This document shows positions 17,622 through 27,096 of a stretch of DNA of 64,000 nucleotides, piece by piece. Origin of the DNA: Sphingomonas_B tabacisoli (GTDB lineage Bacteria; Pseudomonadota; Alphaproteobacteria; Sphingomonadales; Sphingomonadaceae). A program made the position numbers and the translations under genes. Position 1 is the first letter of the stretch. Every line of letters starts with the position of its first letter. The stretch spans positions 558,001-622,000 of the forward strand of contig NZ_JBHUDY010000001.1 in NCBI RefSeq assembly GCF_042678385.1, given 5' to 3'. The notes below the pieces were generated by a model. It made no database searches, was not told the origin of the DNA, and saw nothing but the letters and a program-made list of their open reading frames with translations.

Positions 17622-17652
17622 GCAACTGCGAAACAAAATACTTCGCAGTTGC
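17622..17652. promoter_or_regulatory. Perfect 11-bp inverted repeat upstream of glnK
   Basis: GCAACTGCGAA and TTCGCAGTTGC with a 9-bp A/T-rich spacer, 72 bp before the glnK start and in an AT-rich stretch within GC-rich DNA. A TTGACG-like -35 lies just downstream at 17663. Position suits an operator for nitrogen control of glnK-amtB, but it is not a clear match to the NtrC consensus. Confidence 0.55.
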
Positions 17653-17723
17653 ACAATTTTTGTTGACGGGGTTGTAACCTGTGTGAAACAGTCCGGCCCC
17701 GGGTCAATCGGGGAGACACGGGC

Positions 17724-18062
17724 GTGAAACTTGTCACTGCCATCATTAAACCCTTCAAGCTGGATGAGGTGCGCGAAGCGCTGACCGCCCTAGGCGTGTC
17801 AGGGCTGACCGTGACCGAAGTCCAGGGCTTCGGCCGTCAGAAGGGTCAGAAGGAAATCTATCGCGGCGCCGAGTACGAAACCAACACGGTGCCCAAGATC
17901 AAGGTCGAGGTCGTGTGCCCGACGGGGCAAGCGGAACGGGTGGTCGAGGCGATTCAAACCGCCGCGCACACCGGCTCGATCGGCGACGGCAAGATTTTCG
18001 TCACGGAGGTCGGCCACGCCGTCCGCATCCGCACCGGGGAGACCGACGATGCGGCGATCTGA
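17724..18062 (+). CDS. glnK: Nitrogen regulatory PII protein GlnK/GlnB
   Basis: 112 residues. Trimeric PII signalling protein that senses ATP/ADP and 2-oxoglutarate and is uridylylated on the T-loop Tyr51, which is present in RGAEYE. The C-terminal signature HTGSIGDGKIFV is intact. GTG start with GGGGAG 8 nt upstream. Called GlnK rather than GlnB because it directly precedes amtB, the usual arrangement for a PII that docks on the ammonium channel. Confidence 0.93.
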   Translation: MKLVTAIIKPFKLDEVREALTALGVSGLTVTEVQGFGRQKGQKEIYRGAEYETNTVPKIKVEVVCPTGQAERVVEAIQTAAHTGSIGDGKIFVTEVGHAVRIRTGETDDAAI

Positions 18063-18069
18063 GACAATC

Positions 18070-19527
18070 ATGGGGGCGCAGATGAAGTGGAAGTTCGGGC
18101 TCGCGGCGCTCGCCGCGGCTTTTGTCGCCATGCCCGCCTGGGCGCAGGAAGCGGCAAACGCCGCCGCAGCCGCGTCGCCCATCCCGGCCGCGACCGTGAA
18201 CAAGGGCGACACCGCCTGGATGCTGACCTCGACGCTGCTGGTGCTGATGATGTCGGTGCCGGGGCTCGCGCTGTTCTATGGCGGCCTGGTCCGCACCAAG
18301 AACATGCTCTCGGTGCTGACGCAGGTGCTGATGATCGTGTGCATGGTCGCGGTGCTGTGGATCACCTATGGCTATTCGGAAGCTTTTACCGGCGGCAACG
18401 CCTTTTTCGGCGGCTTCTCCAAGGCGCTATTGATGGGCGTGGACGCCAACAGTCAGGCGGCGACCTTCTCCAACGGCGTCTATATTCCTGAATACGTCTA
18501 TATCTGTTTCCAGATGACGTTCGCGTGCATCACCCCGGCGCTGTACGTCGGGTCTGTGGCGGAGCGCGTGAAGTTCTCGCCGCTGATGCTGTTCACGGCG
18601 CTGTGGGTCACGCTCGTCTATTTCCCGATCGCGCACATGGTCTGGTATTGGGGCGGTCCGGACGCGGTTGCCGCTGCCGCACTCAAGGGTGCCGACGCAC
18701 TTTCTGCGCAGAATCTGGATGCGGGCTATCTGTTCCAGAAAGGCGCGCTCGACTTCGCCGGCGGCACCGTCGTGCACATCAATGCCGGTATCACCGGCCT
18801 GGTGATGTGCCTTCTGCTCGGCAAGCGCCGCGGGTTCCCCAAGGAGCCGATGCCGCCGCACTCGCTGACCATGACGATGATCGGCGCCAGCCTGTTGTGG
18901 GTCGGCTGGTTCGGCTTCAACGCCGGTTCGAACCTGGAATCGAACGGCGTGACCGGCGTTGCCTTCATCAACACCTTCGTCGCCACGGCCGCGGCCGGCC
19001 TGTCCTGGCTACTGACCGAGCAGGTGGTGCGCGGCAAGCCGTCGCTGCTGGGCGCAGCCTCGGGCGTCGTCGCAGGGCTGGTCGCGGTCACGCCGGCGTC
19101 GGGTTACGCCGGGCCGATGGGCTCGGTCGTGCTCGGGCTGATCGTCTCGCCGATCTGCTTCTTCTTCGTCTCCTGGGTGAAGTCGAAGTTCGCCTATGAC
19201 GACTCGCTCGACGTGTTCGGCGTGCACTGCATCGGCGGTATCACCGGCGCGCTGCTGACGGGCATCCTGGATGCGCCTTATCTCGGTGGCCAGGGCATCG
19301 CCGACTATTCGACCAAGCCGGGCACGCTGGTTGCCGGGACTTACGACATGGCCGCCCAGCTCTGGATCCAGCTGCAGGGCGTGCTGGTGACGCTGCTCTG
19401 GTCCGGGATCGGCGCCGCGGTCATCTTCATCCTGATCGACAAGACCTGGGGCATGCGCGTCACGCCAGAGGTCGAGCTCGAAGGCCTCGACATCGCCGAG
19501 CACGGCGAGCGCGCCTACCATTATTGA
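18070..19527 (+). CDS. amtB: Ammonium transporter AmtB
   Basis: About 485 residues. Signal peptide (FGLAALAAAFVAMPAWA), then 11 predicted transmembrane helices. The channel signatures DTAWMLTSTLLVLMM, GGLVRTKN, the twin pore histidines in GGTVVHINAG and DVFGVHCIGGITG are present. The start at 18070 lies 8 nt after glnK; an ATG at 18082 with GGGGGCG upstream is an alternative. Passive or gated ammonium uptake controlled by GlnK binding. Confidence 0.94.
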   Translation: MGAQMKWKFGLAALAAAFVAMPAWAQEAANAAAAASPIPAATVNKGDTAWMLTSTLLVLMMSVPGLALFYGGLVRTKNMLSVLTQVLMIVCMVAVLWITYGYSEAFTGGNAFFGGFSKALLMGVDANSQAATFSNGVYIPEYVYICFQMTFACITPALYVGSVAERVKFSPLMLFTALWVTLVYFPIAHMVWYWGGPDAVAAAALKGADALSAQNLDAGYLFQKGALDFAGGTVVHINAGITGLVMCLLLGKRRGFPKEPMPPHSLTMTMIGASLLWVGWFGFNAGSNLESNGVTGVAFINTFVATAAAGLSWLLTEQVVRGKPSLLGAASGVVAGLVAVTPASGYAGPMGSVVLGLIVSPICFFFVSWVKSKFAYDDSLDVFGVHCIGGITGALLTGILDAPYLGGQGIADYSTKPGTLVAGTYDMAAQLWIQLQGVLVTLLWSGIGAAVIFILIDKTWGMRVTPEVELEGLDIAEHGERAYHY

Positions 19528-19553
19528 CGAGGTCCACCTGCGAGGGACTGACT

Positions 19554-19587
19554 GGGCCGGCGAGCAAACCTCGCCGGCCCTTCTTTT
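19554..19587 (+). terminator. Intrinsic terminator after amtB
   Basis: GGGCCGGCGAG and CTCGCCGGCCC form a perfect 11-bp stem with a CAAAC loop, followed by TTCTTTT, 27 nt after the amtB stop. Confidence 0.92.
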
Positions 19588-19728
19588 ATGTTGCGGTGCA
19601 GCATTTTTCCTCTTGTGCACCGCGGCGACTTGCGTCAGATTTGTTTCACGGTCGTATTCGCATCCGCTCACGAGGCGCGGAGTGACCATCGCAGGCTGGA
19701 CGTCGCGTCAACCCAAAGAGGGGACATC

Positions 19729-20496
19729 ATGCGCACGTCATTTCAGGCCCTGGGGGCAGGGCTGCTACTCGTTTCCACCGCCGCTTTCGCGGAGGATGCC
19801 CCGCCACCCGATTTCACGATCACCGGCGGCGCCACCATCGCCAGCCAGTATCGTTTCCGCGGCATTTCGCAGTCGGACAACAAGCCGGTCGTGCAAGGCA
19901 CGTTCACGGTCGCTCACTCGTCGGGCTTCTATGTCTCGACCTGGGGATCGAGCGCGACCGCCGGCAACAGCACCGTCAATATCGGCGGCACCGAGATCGA
20001 CGTTTACGGCGGCTGGACGCATGGGCTCGGCAGCAGCGGCGTCACGATCGACGTCGGCGGCTATGGCTATATCTATCCGGGCGCGTCGGGACTCAATTAT
20101 TACGAGATCTACGGCTCGCTCGCGAAGACCTTCGGTCCGGTGACGGCCAAGGCGGGCGTCTATTTTGCGCCGGACCAGAAGAACACGGTCAAGTCGAACA
20201 CCTATGTCTATGGCGAGCTGTCGGGCACGATCCCGGGCACGCCGGTGATCCTGCACGGCCATCTTGGTCACACCGGCGGCGCGTTCGACTACACCAAGGA
20301 CTATATCGACTATACCGTCGGCGCGTCCGTCAAGTGGAAGGCGTTGACCTTCGACCTGTCGCTGGTCGGCACCAACGTGAAGAAGAGCGATGCGCGCCGC
20401 GCGCCGTTCTTCGATCAGACCGGCACGCTCAATCCGGGCGAAACCTATCGGGCGGCGAAGCCAGTCGCCGTCGCGTCGGTGACGGCCTCCTTCTAA
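19729..20496 (+). CDS. TorF-family putative porin
   Basis: 255 residues with a signal peptide (ALGAGLLLVSTAAFA). The mature start FTITGGATIASQYRFRGISQSDNKP is characteristic of the TorF family (conserved hypothetical, Gram-negative outer membrane). Alternating hydrophobic strands throughout and C-terminal Phe, as expected for an outer-membrane barrel. GAGGGG upstream of the ATG. Next to amtB, as often seen for this family, so a role in nitrogen-linked uptake is possible. Confidence 0.87.
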   Translation: MRTSFQALGAGLLLVSTAAFAEDAPPPDFTITGGATIASQYRFRGISQSDNKPVVQGTFTVAHSSGFYVSTWGSSATAGNSTVNIGGTEIDVYGGWTHGLGSSGVTIDVGGYGYIYPGASGLNYYEIYGSLAKTFGPVTAKAGVYFAPDQKNTVKSNTYVYGELSGTIPGTPVILHGHLGHTGGAFDYTKDYIDYTVGASVKWKALTFDLSLVGTNVKKSDARRAPFFDQTGTLNPGETYRAAKPVAVASVTASF

Positions 20497-20555
20497 CCCC
20501 GGGGGCATGCGCGCGGGGTCGAGCGGACCCCGCGCGCCTTGTGCCGGCAAGCCGT

Positions 20556-22886
20556 TCAGGCGGCGGCTGCGGTCTTCGCCAGCAGCTCGAGCGTATCCTC
20601 GGCCGCCACGGGGCAACTGAACAGATAGCCCTGAATGCTGCTGCAGCCGTGCCGCTGCAGCGTGGCGAGCTGCCTGTCTTCCTCGACGCCCTCGGCCGTG
20701 GTTTCCATGTGCAGCGCGTTGGCGAGGTCGATGATCGATTTGACGATCGCGACCGCGCTTTCGTCCGACGCGATCGAGTCGACGAAGCTCTTGTCGATCT
20801 TCAGCTTGTCGAAGGGGAAGCTGCGGAGATAGCTGAGCGACGAATAGCCGGTGCCGAAATCGTCGAGCGCGATGCGAACGCCGAGCTCACGCAAGCGATG
20901 CAGCAAGTCGACGATCGGCCCTTCGCCTTCGATAAACACCGATTCCGTGATTTCGATCTCCAGCCGCTTAGGCGGAAGGCCGGAGCGGGCGAGCGCCTGG
21001 AACACGATGTTGGCGAAGCCGCTGTTGCGGAACTGGATCGGCGACACGTTCACTGCGACCCGCACGTCATCGGGCCAGGCGATCGCCTGACGGCAAGCCT
21101 CGTGCATCGCCCATTCGCCGATGGCGACGATCAGGCCGGTCTCTTCTGCAACAGGCACGAATTCGGCGGGCGGGATCATGCCGCGTTCGGGATGGTCCCA
21201 GCGCAGTAGCGCTTCGAAGCAGCCGACCCGCTCCGTTTTCAGATCAAAGATCGGCTGGAAGTGGAGTCGGAATTGCCCCGTCGCCAGCGCCTCCCGCAAG
21301 TCGAGCTCCAGCTGACGCCGCTTGCGTGCCGCGGCGTCGAGTGCCGGTTCGAAGAAGCGGAACGTGCCGCGTCCATCCTGTTTGGCACGGTAGAGCGCGA
21401 GGTCGGCATTCTTCAGCAAGGCGTCGGCATCGGCGCCGTCGGAGGGGCCGATCGCAACGCCGATGCTGACGCCGCTTGCGATCTGGTGACCGTCGGCACG
21501 CATCGGCGCCTTCATCCGCTCGACGATACGCTGGGCGACGGTGCGGGCGCGGTCGATATGATCGGTCGACAGGATGATCGCGAACTCGTCGCCGCCCAGC
21601 CGCGCGACCACACCGTCCGGCGCTTCTTCCAGCAGCAGCGTCGCGACGATGCACAGCAGCGCATCGCCGACCGGGTGGCCGAGCGTATCGTTGACGCCCT
21701 TGAAGCCGTCGAGGTCGAGGCACAGCACCGCGACCTCGCGGCCATTATGCGGTTCGCGCGCCAGTGCGAGCTCGAGCTGCTCATGGAAAAAGCTGCGATT
21801 GGGCAGGCTGGTCAGCGCATCGTGAAAGGCCAGGTGGGTGATGCGATGCTCGCGCTCCACAATCCCGGCAGACATGCGGTTGAAGCTTTCGGCGAGGCGG
21901 CCGATCTCGTCGGTGCCGACCACTTCCACTTCATTGCGCGCGCCTTGCTCCAGCGCCTGGGCGGCGCGGTCGAGCGCGGCGATCGGTTCGGTGAGTTGCG
22001 CCGCGAGCTTCGAGCTGCCGCGGAGCACCAGAATCAGCCCGAGCAGCCCCGCCGAAGCGATGCCGAGCTGCAGCGCCCAATAGGATTCGAGCGCCGCGCT
22101 CCAGGGATAGGACAGCATCAGCGCGGCTTGCGCCTTGCCGTTCGGCCCGGGCAGCGGCTTGACCAGCGCGAAGGCGCGGCCGTCCGGCGTGTCGATGGCG
22201 ACGGGAGAGTGGCCGACCGCCTGCATCGGCACGTCCAGATCGCTCGCCCCGCTGTGCCACACGCCTTCGCGGCCGCGGGTCAGGATCGACGCGGTGAGCG
22301 GGATTGCCGACAAGCGCTCCATCGCGCGCATCTGCAGCGCATCGAGCGGCAATACGAACACCACCGACCCGATCTGCACCGGCGCCATCACCGGCGAGAC
22401 GACATAGCGCCAGACGCCGGCATGCCCGGCAACGACCGCTTCCCGGCGGTTGCCGGACAGATCCTGCGCCACCTGCGCCGCGGATGCCCGCAACGTCGGT
22501 GGCGCCTCGCCGATCACGCGGCCGTCGCTTTCTACGACCAACGCGTAGGGAACTCGGGCGCGCTGCTTGAGGCTGGCGAGCGCGGAATCGATCGTTGGCG
22601 CATCGCCGCTCGCCACCGCCGCGCGAAAGCCGAAGTCGCGCGCCAGAACGTCGGCGGAATCGCTCAACGAGCGCGCCTGAAGCTGCCACAGCCGGTCGTA
22701 AACGGCGCTGGATGTGGTCATCGCCGCGCGCACCGAGTTCCGTGCATGGCCCCAGATCATAACTTGGGCGACGGTGGCGACCCCGACCATGATCAGCGCG
22801 AATAGCAATGCGTAGCGCACCGCGAGTCGCGTCCGCAGCCGTGCGAACTGCCATTTCGGCAGCGCGGCCAGAACGCGTCCGATCAC
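20556..22886 (-). CDS. Membrane-bound GGDEF/EAL cyclic-di-GMP protein
   Basis: 776 residues from a GTG start that overlaps the stop of the upstream gene (GTGA). N-terminal transmembrane helix (YALLFALIMVGVATVAQVM), periplasmic sensor domain of about 230 residues, second helix (LGIASAGLLGLILVL), HAMP, GGDEF with intact RLGGDEFAIIL, and EAL with CFEALLRWDHPERG and ALDDFGTGYSSLSYL. Both catalytic modules look intact. The operon partner is a periplasmic cupredoxin-like protein. Confidence 0.93.
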   Translation of the reverse strand: MIGRVLAALPKWQFARLRTRLAVRYALLFALIMVGVATVAQVMIWGHARNSVRAAMTTSSAVYDRLWQLQARSLSDSADVLARDFGFRAAVASGDAPTIDSALASLKQRARVPYALVVESDGRVIGEAPPTLRASAAQVAQDLSGNRREAVVAGHAGVWRYVVSPVMAPVQIGSVVFVLPLDALQMRAMERLSAIPLTASILTRGREGVWHSGASDLDVPMQAVGHSPVAIDTPDGRAFALVKPLPGPNGKAQAALMLSYPWSAALESYWALQLGIASAGLLGLILVLRGSSKLAAQLTEPIAALDRAAQALEQGARNEVEVVGTDEIGRLAESFNRMSAGIVEREHRITHLAFHDALTSLPNRSFFHEQLELALAREPHNGREVAVLCLDLDGFKGVNDTLGHPVGDALLCIVATLLLEEAPDGVVARLGGDEFAIILSTDHIDRARTVAQRIVERMKAPMRADGHQIASGVSIGVAIGPSDGADADALLKNADLALYRAKQDGRGTFRFFEPALDAAARKRRQLELDLREALATGQFRLHFQPIFDLKTERVGCFEALLRWDHPERGMIPPAEFVPVAEETGLIVAIGEWAMHEACRQAIAWPDDVRVAVNVSPIQFRNSGFANIVFQALARSGLPPKRLEIEITESVFIEGEGPIVDLLHRLRELGVRIALDDFGTGYSSLSYLRSFPFDKLKIDKSFVDSIASDESAVAIVKSIIDLANALHMETTAEGVEEDRQLATLQRHGCSSIQGYLFSCPVAAEDTLELLAKTAAAA

Positions 22887-23473
22887 CGGCGGATCACCAA
22901 TGTCGTCGTCAGTCCCCCGCCAGCAACGGTGCCCGGCTGGCTCAACATATTGCCCGGCGCGCGGACGCCGGGGTGCCAAACCGACAGCGTCACGGCGCCG
23001 GGCGGGACGTCGCGAAAGGCGGCATGGCCCTTTTCGTCGGTCTGAGCGGCCCAGGGCGTGTCGGAGACGACGACGAAGCCCGACATGGAATCATGGATGT
23101 TGCAGCCGAGCGCCACCACGCCCGGCTTATCGAATGTCACCGACCGCGCTTCTTCCTGCCCGTACAGCTTCAGCTCGAACCGCTTCGGCGCGGAGAAGGA
23201 ATACACGTGGTGCCGGACCCGGTCGCGGTTGGGAAAGCTGACCGAGGCGCCGACCGGAACAATGAGGACATGAGGCTGGAAGGCGATATTCTTTTGCGCG
23301 ACCACATAGGGGCCGGGCAGCCCGGCCGCGGCGTCCGGCATATGGGCGCTGCGCACCTGCACGACAGCGCCGGCGAGCGGCTTGCCGTCCGGACCGCGCA
23401 CGTCGATCGAAACCGACGCCGCGTTGGCGGCGGCGGGCACGATCAGCATCAGGCTCGTCAGCAGCGCGCGCAT
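22883..23473 (-). CDS. Periplasmic cupredoxin-like (methylamine-utilisation type) protein
   Basis: 196 residues. Signal peptide (MRALLTSLMLIVPAAANA), then a carboxypeptidase-regulatory-like start (GPDGKPLAGAVVQV) and a plastocyanin-like domain: PVGASVSFPNRDRVRHHVYSF supplies a His ligand, and GVVALGCNIHDSMSGFVVV supplies Cys, His and Met. Such proteins are often annotated as methylamine utilisation protein. Coupled by overlap to the GGDEF/EAL gene, so it may feed its sensor domain. Confidence 0.82.
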   Translation of the reverse strand: MRALLTSLMLIVPAAANAASVSIDVRGPDGKPLAGAVVQVRSAHMPDAAAGLPGPYVVAQKNIAFQPHVLIVPVGASVSFPNRDRVRHHVYSFSAPKRFELKLYGQEEARSVTFDKPGVVALGCNIHDSMSGFVVVSDTPWAAQTDEKGHAAFRDVPPGAVTLSVWHPGVRAPGNMLSQPGTVAGGGLTTTLVIRR

Positions 23474-23576
23474 CGCCGGCAGACTAGGGGCGAGGACGTT
23501 GTGATTTGGTAAAATAATCCGTTATTCTCAATGCAGTTAGCGCCCCGTTTACCCTGCTGCATTAAGCCTCGGAGCT

Positions 23577-24833
23577 ATGTCCGCCCGGCTCGCGCCTCCC
23601 ATTCTTGTGCTTGCGTTGCCCCTGGGAGCCGCGGCGGCGCAGAGCTATGACGAGAACCCGTCGGGCCATGCGCTTTACGTGCTGTTGGACGGCCGGTTGA
23701 CGGCATCCGATGGTGAGCCTGCATGGTTGCCCGGTGGCTTCGGCAAGGCGCGCTTCGGCGGCGGCCAGAACGGTGACACCCGCTTCCGCGCCCGCCCAGT
23801 CGAGGCGAATGTCGTCTGGCAGCCACGCCTGACCTGGTCGCTCGACGCCACGATCGCCGTCACTGCGCAACAGGGCCAGGAACACCCTGTCGACCTGTCC
23901 GAAGCCTATTTGAGCTACCGTCACGATCCGGTCGGGCCCTGGCGCGCGTCGGCGCGGCTTGGCCTGATGTGGCCGCCGGTTTCGCTCGAACATTCCGGGC
24001 CGGCATGGTCGGTGACTGACACCATCAGCCCTTCAGCGATCAACGCCTGGATCGGCGAGGAAGTGAAGGCCGCGGCTGCCGAAGCGAGCCTGTCGCGCAA
24101 ACTGGGCGAGGGGCGCGTGACCGGCACGGTCGCGCTGTTCGGCTTCAACGACACCGCCGGCACGTTGCTCGCCTTTCGCGGCTGGGCGCTGCACGACGAG
24201 AAAGCGACCGCCTTCGGGCAACAGCCGCTTCCGCCGCTCGACGCCTTCATGCAGACCGCGCAGGCGCCGAAGACCCGGCCGGTGATCGAGCTGGACAATC
24301 GCCCCGGCTTCTATGCCAAGCTCGGTTGGTCAGGGGCCAAGGCGAACGTGGCTGCCTTCTACTACGACAATCGCGGCGATCCCGAAGCGGTGGACGAGTA
24401 TCTCCAATGGGGCTGGCGGACGCGCTTCGCCAACCTGTCGGTCCGCCTCGATCCTGATCCGAACACTACGATCCGCGCCCAGGCTATGACCGGCTCGACC
24501 AGGATGGGCTATTCGATGAACGGCCGCATCTGGGTGGACACGGGCTTCCGCTCCGCGTTCCTTATGGCGACGCGTCAGGTCGCGCACAGCGCCAATATTT
24601 CGGGCCGGATCGAGGCGTTCGGCACGCGCGGCCGCGGCAGCGTGCTTGGCAGCCAAACCAGCGAAGACGGCTGGGCCGGGACGCTCGCGGCGAAGCGCGG
24701 CTTCGGCGACCATGTGATGGTGCTTGCCGAGCTGCTCCATGTCGAAAGTCGCCGCGACGATCGCGCACGGATCGGGCTGGCGCCGAGGCAGCGGCAGACG
24801 GTGGCGCAACTGGCGGTGCGAGTCAGCCGCTAG
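23577..24833 (+). CDS. Predicted outer-membrane protein
   Basis: 418 residues with a signal peptide (LAPPILVLALPLGAAAA) and a long series of alternating strands (ATIAVTAQQ, EAYLSYRHD, ASARLGLMW, GRVTGTVALFGF), ending AQLAVRVSR. Probably a beta-barrel. It starts 103 nt from the divergent cupredoxin gene; the three genes are commonly neighbours. The 3' end overlaps convergent nagA by 11 nt. No specific substrate can be read. Confidence 0.75.
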   Translation: MSARLAPPILVLALPLGAAAAQSYDENPSGHALYVLLDGRLTASDGEPAWLPGGFGKARFGGGQNGDTRFRARPVEANVVWQPRLTWSLDATIAVTAQQGQEHPVDLSEAYLSYRHDPVGPWRASARLGLMWPPVSLEHSGPAWSVTDTISPSAINAWIGEEVKAAAAEASLSRKLGEGRVTGTVALFGFNDTAGTLLAFRGWALHDEKATAFGQQPLPPLDAFMQTAQAPKTRPVIELDNRPGFYAKLGWSGAKANVAAFYYDNRGDPEAVDEYLQWGWRTRFANLSVRLDPDPNTTIRAQAMTGSTRMGYSMNGRIWVDTGFRSAFLMATRQVAHSANISGRIEAFGTRGRGSVLGSQTSEDGWAGTLAAKRGFGDHVMVLAELLHVESRRDDRARIGLAPRQRQTVAQLAVRVSR

Positions 24834-25974
24834 GCGTCGCACGACTCGATCGCGACTCCGTGATCCAGGTGGATGCGACGCTCAGATCCGGCCGTAGCCG
24901 AACCAGCGATGCCGCCGCGCCCGCGCGGATATGGCCATAACGCTGTCCAAGCCCCAGAAACGCGGCCGGCACTGCCGAAGCCATAGCGAGTGCGGCGGTA
25001 AGCGGCTGGCCGAGCATCGTTACCGTGTTGGCGACGGCCCGCGCCATATCGAGGTCCGATCCGGCAAGCGTTCCGTCATCGTCGACGCAGACGCCGTCCA
25101 CCACGCGGATGCGTTTCCCCTGCAGCACGAACTCCCTGGGGCCGCCGACCGTCGGCATCGCATCGGTTACCAACATGAGCGCTTCGGAGCCGCGCGCGCG
25201 GATCGCGACGCGCAGCGTGGCCGGGTCGACATGCCGGCCGTCGACGATGATCCCGGCGGTCACCCTGTCGCTGTCGAGGATGGCGCCGACCGTCCCCGCC
25301 TCCCGGCTGCCGAGTTGCGACATGGCATTGAACAGGTGCGTCGCGCCGCTCAGCCCGGCTTCGATTGCGGCGGACATCTGCGCATAGCTTGCGTTGGTGT
25401 GGCCCGCCGCAACGATCGCTCCGCGCGCGACAAGCGTTCGGATCATCTCCGGGCTGGTCATGTCCGGCGCCAGCGTGACCAGTGTGCGGCCGCGTTTCAG
25501 GCGGGTCAGCAGCGCGACGGCTTCGTGATCGAGCGGCCGGATCTTGTCGGCGCGATGGATGCCGCGCCGCTCAACGTTCAGGAACGGCCCTTCGATATGG
25601 ATGCCCAGCACGCCGGGCACGCCGTGTTCTATCGCTTGGTCGACCGCCTCGATCGCACGGACAATGATCGGCAGATCGTCGCTGATCAGCGTCGGCAGGA
25701 AGCCGGTGGTGCCGAAGCGGCGATGCGCGGCGCCGATTGCAGCGATCGTCTCGATTGTCGGCGTGTCGTTGAACAGCACGCCGCCGCCGCCGTTCACCTG
25801 GGTGTCGATGAAGCCGGGTGCGAGGATATCGCCCTCAAGATCGACCGCTTCTCCTTCGGGCCGGGGGAGGTCCGGCACAACCGCTTCGATCATGCCGTGC
25901 TTCACGGACACGGCCATACCGTCGCGCAGCGCGCCCTCGATCAGGATCGGCCCGTTATGGAAGACCGTGCGCAT
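24823..25974 (-). CDS. nagA: N-acetylglucosamine-6-phosphate deacetylase
   Basis: 383 residues. Removes acetate from GlcNAc-6-P. Amidohydrolase fold: LAPGFIDTQVNGGGG, metal-site Glu in GIHIEGPFL, His in AAGHTNASY and GATHLFNAMSQ, and catalytic Asp in LVTDAM. The C-terminal region has the usual SAVPAAFLGLGQRYG. Starts 1 nt inside the end of the upstream SIS-domain gene, so nagB-II-nagA form an operon for amino-sugar use. Confidence 0.94.
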   Translation of the reverse strand: MRTVFHNGPILIEGALRDGMAVSVKHGMIEAVVPDLPRPEGEAVDLEGDILAPGFIDTQVNGGGGVLFNDTPTIETIAAIGAAHRRFGTTGFLPTLISDDLPIIVRAIEAVDQAIEHGVPGVLGIHIEGPFLNVERRGIHRADKIRPLDHEAVALLTRLKRGRTLVTLAPDMTSPEMIRTLVARGAIVAAGHTNASYAQMSAAIEAGLSGATHLFNAMSQLGSREAGTVGAILDSDRVTAGIIVDGRHVDPATLRVAIRARGSEALMLVTDAMPTVGGPREFVLQGKRIRVVDGVCVDDDGTLAGSDLDMARAVANTVTMLGQPLTAALAMASAVPAAFLGLGQRYGHIRAGAAASLVRLRPDLSVASTWITESRSSRATPSG

Positions 25975-27005
25975 CAGATCGTCTCGGTGACCTTGTTGAG
26001 ATGGGGCGGCCGGTCGGGATCGAAGCCGCGCGCCACCGAAAGCCGCGCCGCGGCGGCGTAGAAGCTCTGGATCTGCAGGATCGGCGCGATCGCAGCGCTG
26101 CTCTCCACATGCGGCAGGCAGACGGCGCCCGGCACGTGGCCGCCGACTAGGAAGACGGGCGCGCCGCGTGCCGCGCAATCGGCCGCGAGCGTGTCGATGC
26201 CCTCGGCCGCTTCGTCGGGCTGGCGGAAGATCAACAGCGGGAAGTCGCGCCCCACCAGCGCCATCGGCCCGTGCCGAACCTCCGCCGTGCTGAACGCCTC
26301 GGCGTGCAGCCCGCATGTCTCCTTGAACTTGAGCGCGGCTTCCTGCGCGACGCCGAGCCCGAGTCCGCGGCCCAGAACATATAGACCGCGCACGTCTTGA
26401 AGCCCGTCGACCAGCGCCGTCCAGTCGCAATGCCAGCTGGACGCAAGCAGGCTCGGCAGGACGACGAGGTCGCGCTTCAGTTCGGCGGAACCAGACCATG
26501 CCGCGACAAGCTGCAAGAGTGCGGTGAGGCTCGCGATATAGGATTTGGTCGCGGCGACGCTCGTCTCCGGCCCGGCATGGAGCGGCAGCAGCCAGTCGGC
26601 GCTGGCCGCAAGCGGCGACCCGGCCGCGTTGACCAACGCCGCGACCGTCGCGCCGGCGCCTGCGGCCGCATCGACCAGCGCGAGCAGGTCCGGGCTCGCG
26701 CCCGACTGCGAGATCGCGAGGCAGAGGGCGCGCGACAGCTTCGGCTCGACGCCATAGACCGAGGCGGTCGAAGGCGCAGCCGATGCGACCGGGATACCGA
26801 TCCGCGTTTCGATCAGATATTTGGCAAACGTCGCCGCATGATCGGAGCTGCCGCGCGCGCAGGTGAGCACGACGTCCGGCGGCGCATCCCGCAGTGCCGC
26901 GCCAAGACTGTCCGCCTGCACCGCATTGGCCGAAAGCAGCCGCGCCACCGCCTGAGGCGCTTCGGCGGCCTCAATGAACATCTGGGTCGTTTCGGCGACA
27001 ATCAC
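25974..27005 (-). CDS. SIS-domain glucosamine-6-phosphate deaminase (NagB-II type)
   Basis: 343 residues with two sugar-isomerase domains: CARGSSDHAATFAKYL and AISQSGASPDLLAL, ETSVAATKSYIASL, and the second domain ending in AEVRHGPMAL. It lacks the glutamine-amidotransferase half of GlmS, as expected for NagB-II, which converts GlcN-6-P to fructose-6-P and ammonia. GTG start at 27005. First gene of the operon with nagA. Confidence 0.9.
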   Translation of the reverse strand: MIVAETTQMFIEAAEAPQAVARLLSANAVQADSLGAALRDAPPDVVLTCARGSSDHAATFAKYLIETRIGIPVASAAPSTASVYGVEPKLSRALCLAISQSGASPDLLALVDAAAGAGATVAALVNAAGSPLAASADWLLPLHAGPETSVAATKSYIASLTALLQLVAAWSGSAELKRDLVVLPSLLASSWHCDWTALVDGLQDVRGLYVLGRGLGLGVAQEAALKFKETCGLHAEAFSTAEVRHGPMALVGRDFPLLIFRQPDEAAEGIDTLAADCAARGAPVFLVGGHVPGAVCLPHVESSAAIAPILQIQSFYAAAARLSVARGFDPDRPPHLNKVTETI

Positions 27006-27096
27006 AGCTTGGTCAGTTCCGCGACGAAAGCATGGGCGTGAACCGGCGTTCTAGATGAAGCCGTCTTCATCCGCGACCGCGATGAACGCGTGGCGA

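Noticed and set aside
21261..22805. A 514-codon open frame antisense to the GGDEF/EAL gene
   Set aside because: Shadow of the codon pattern; no start signal or recognisable domain.
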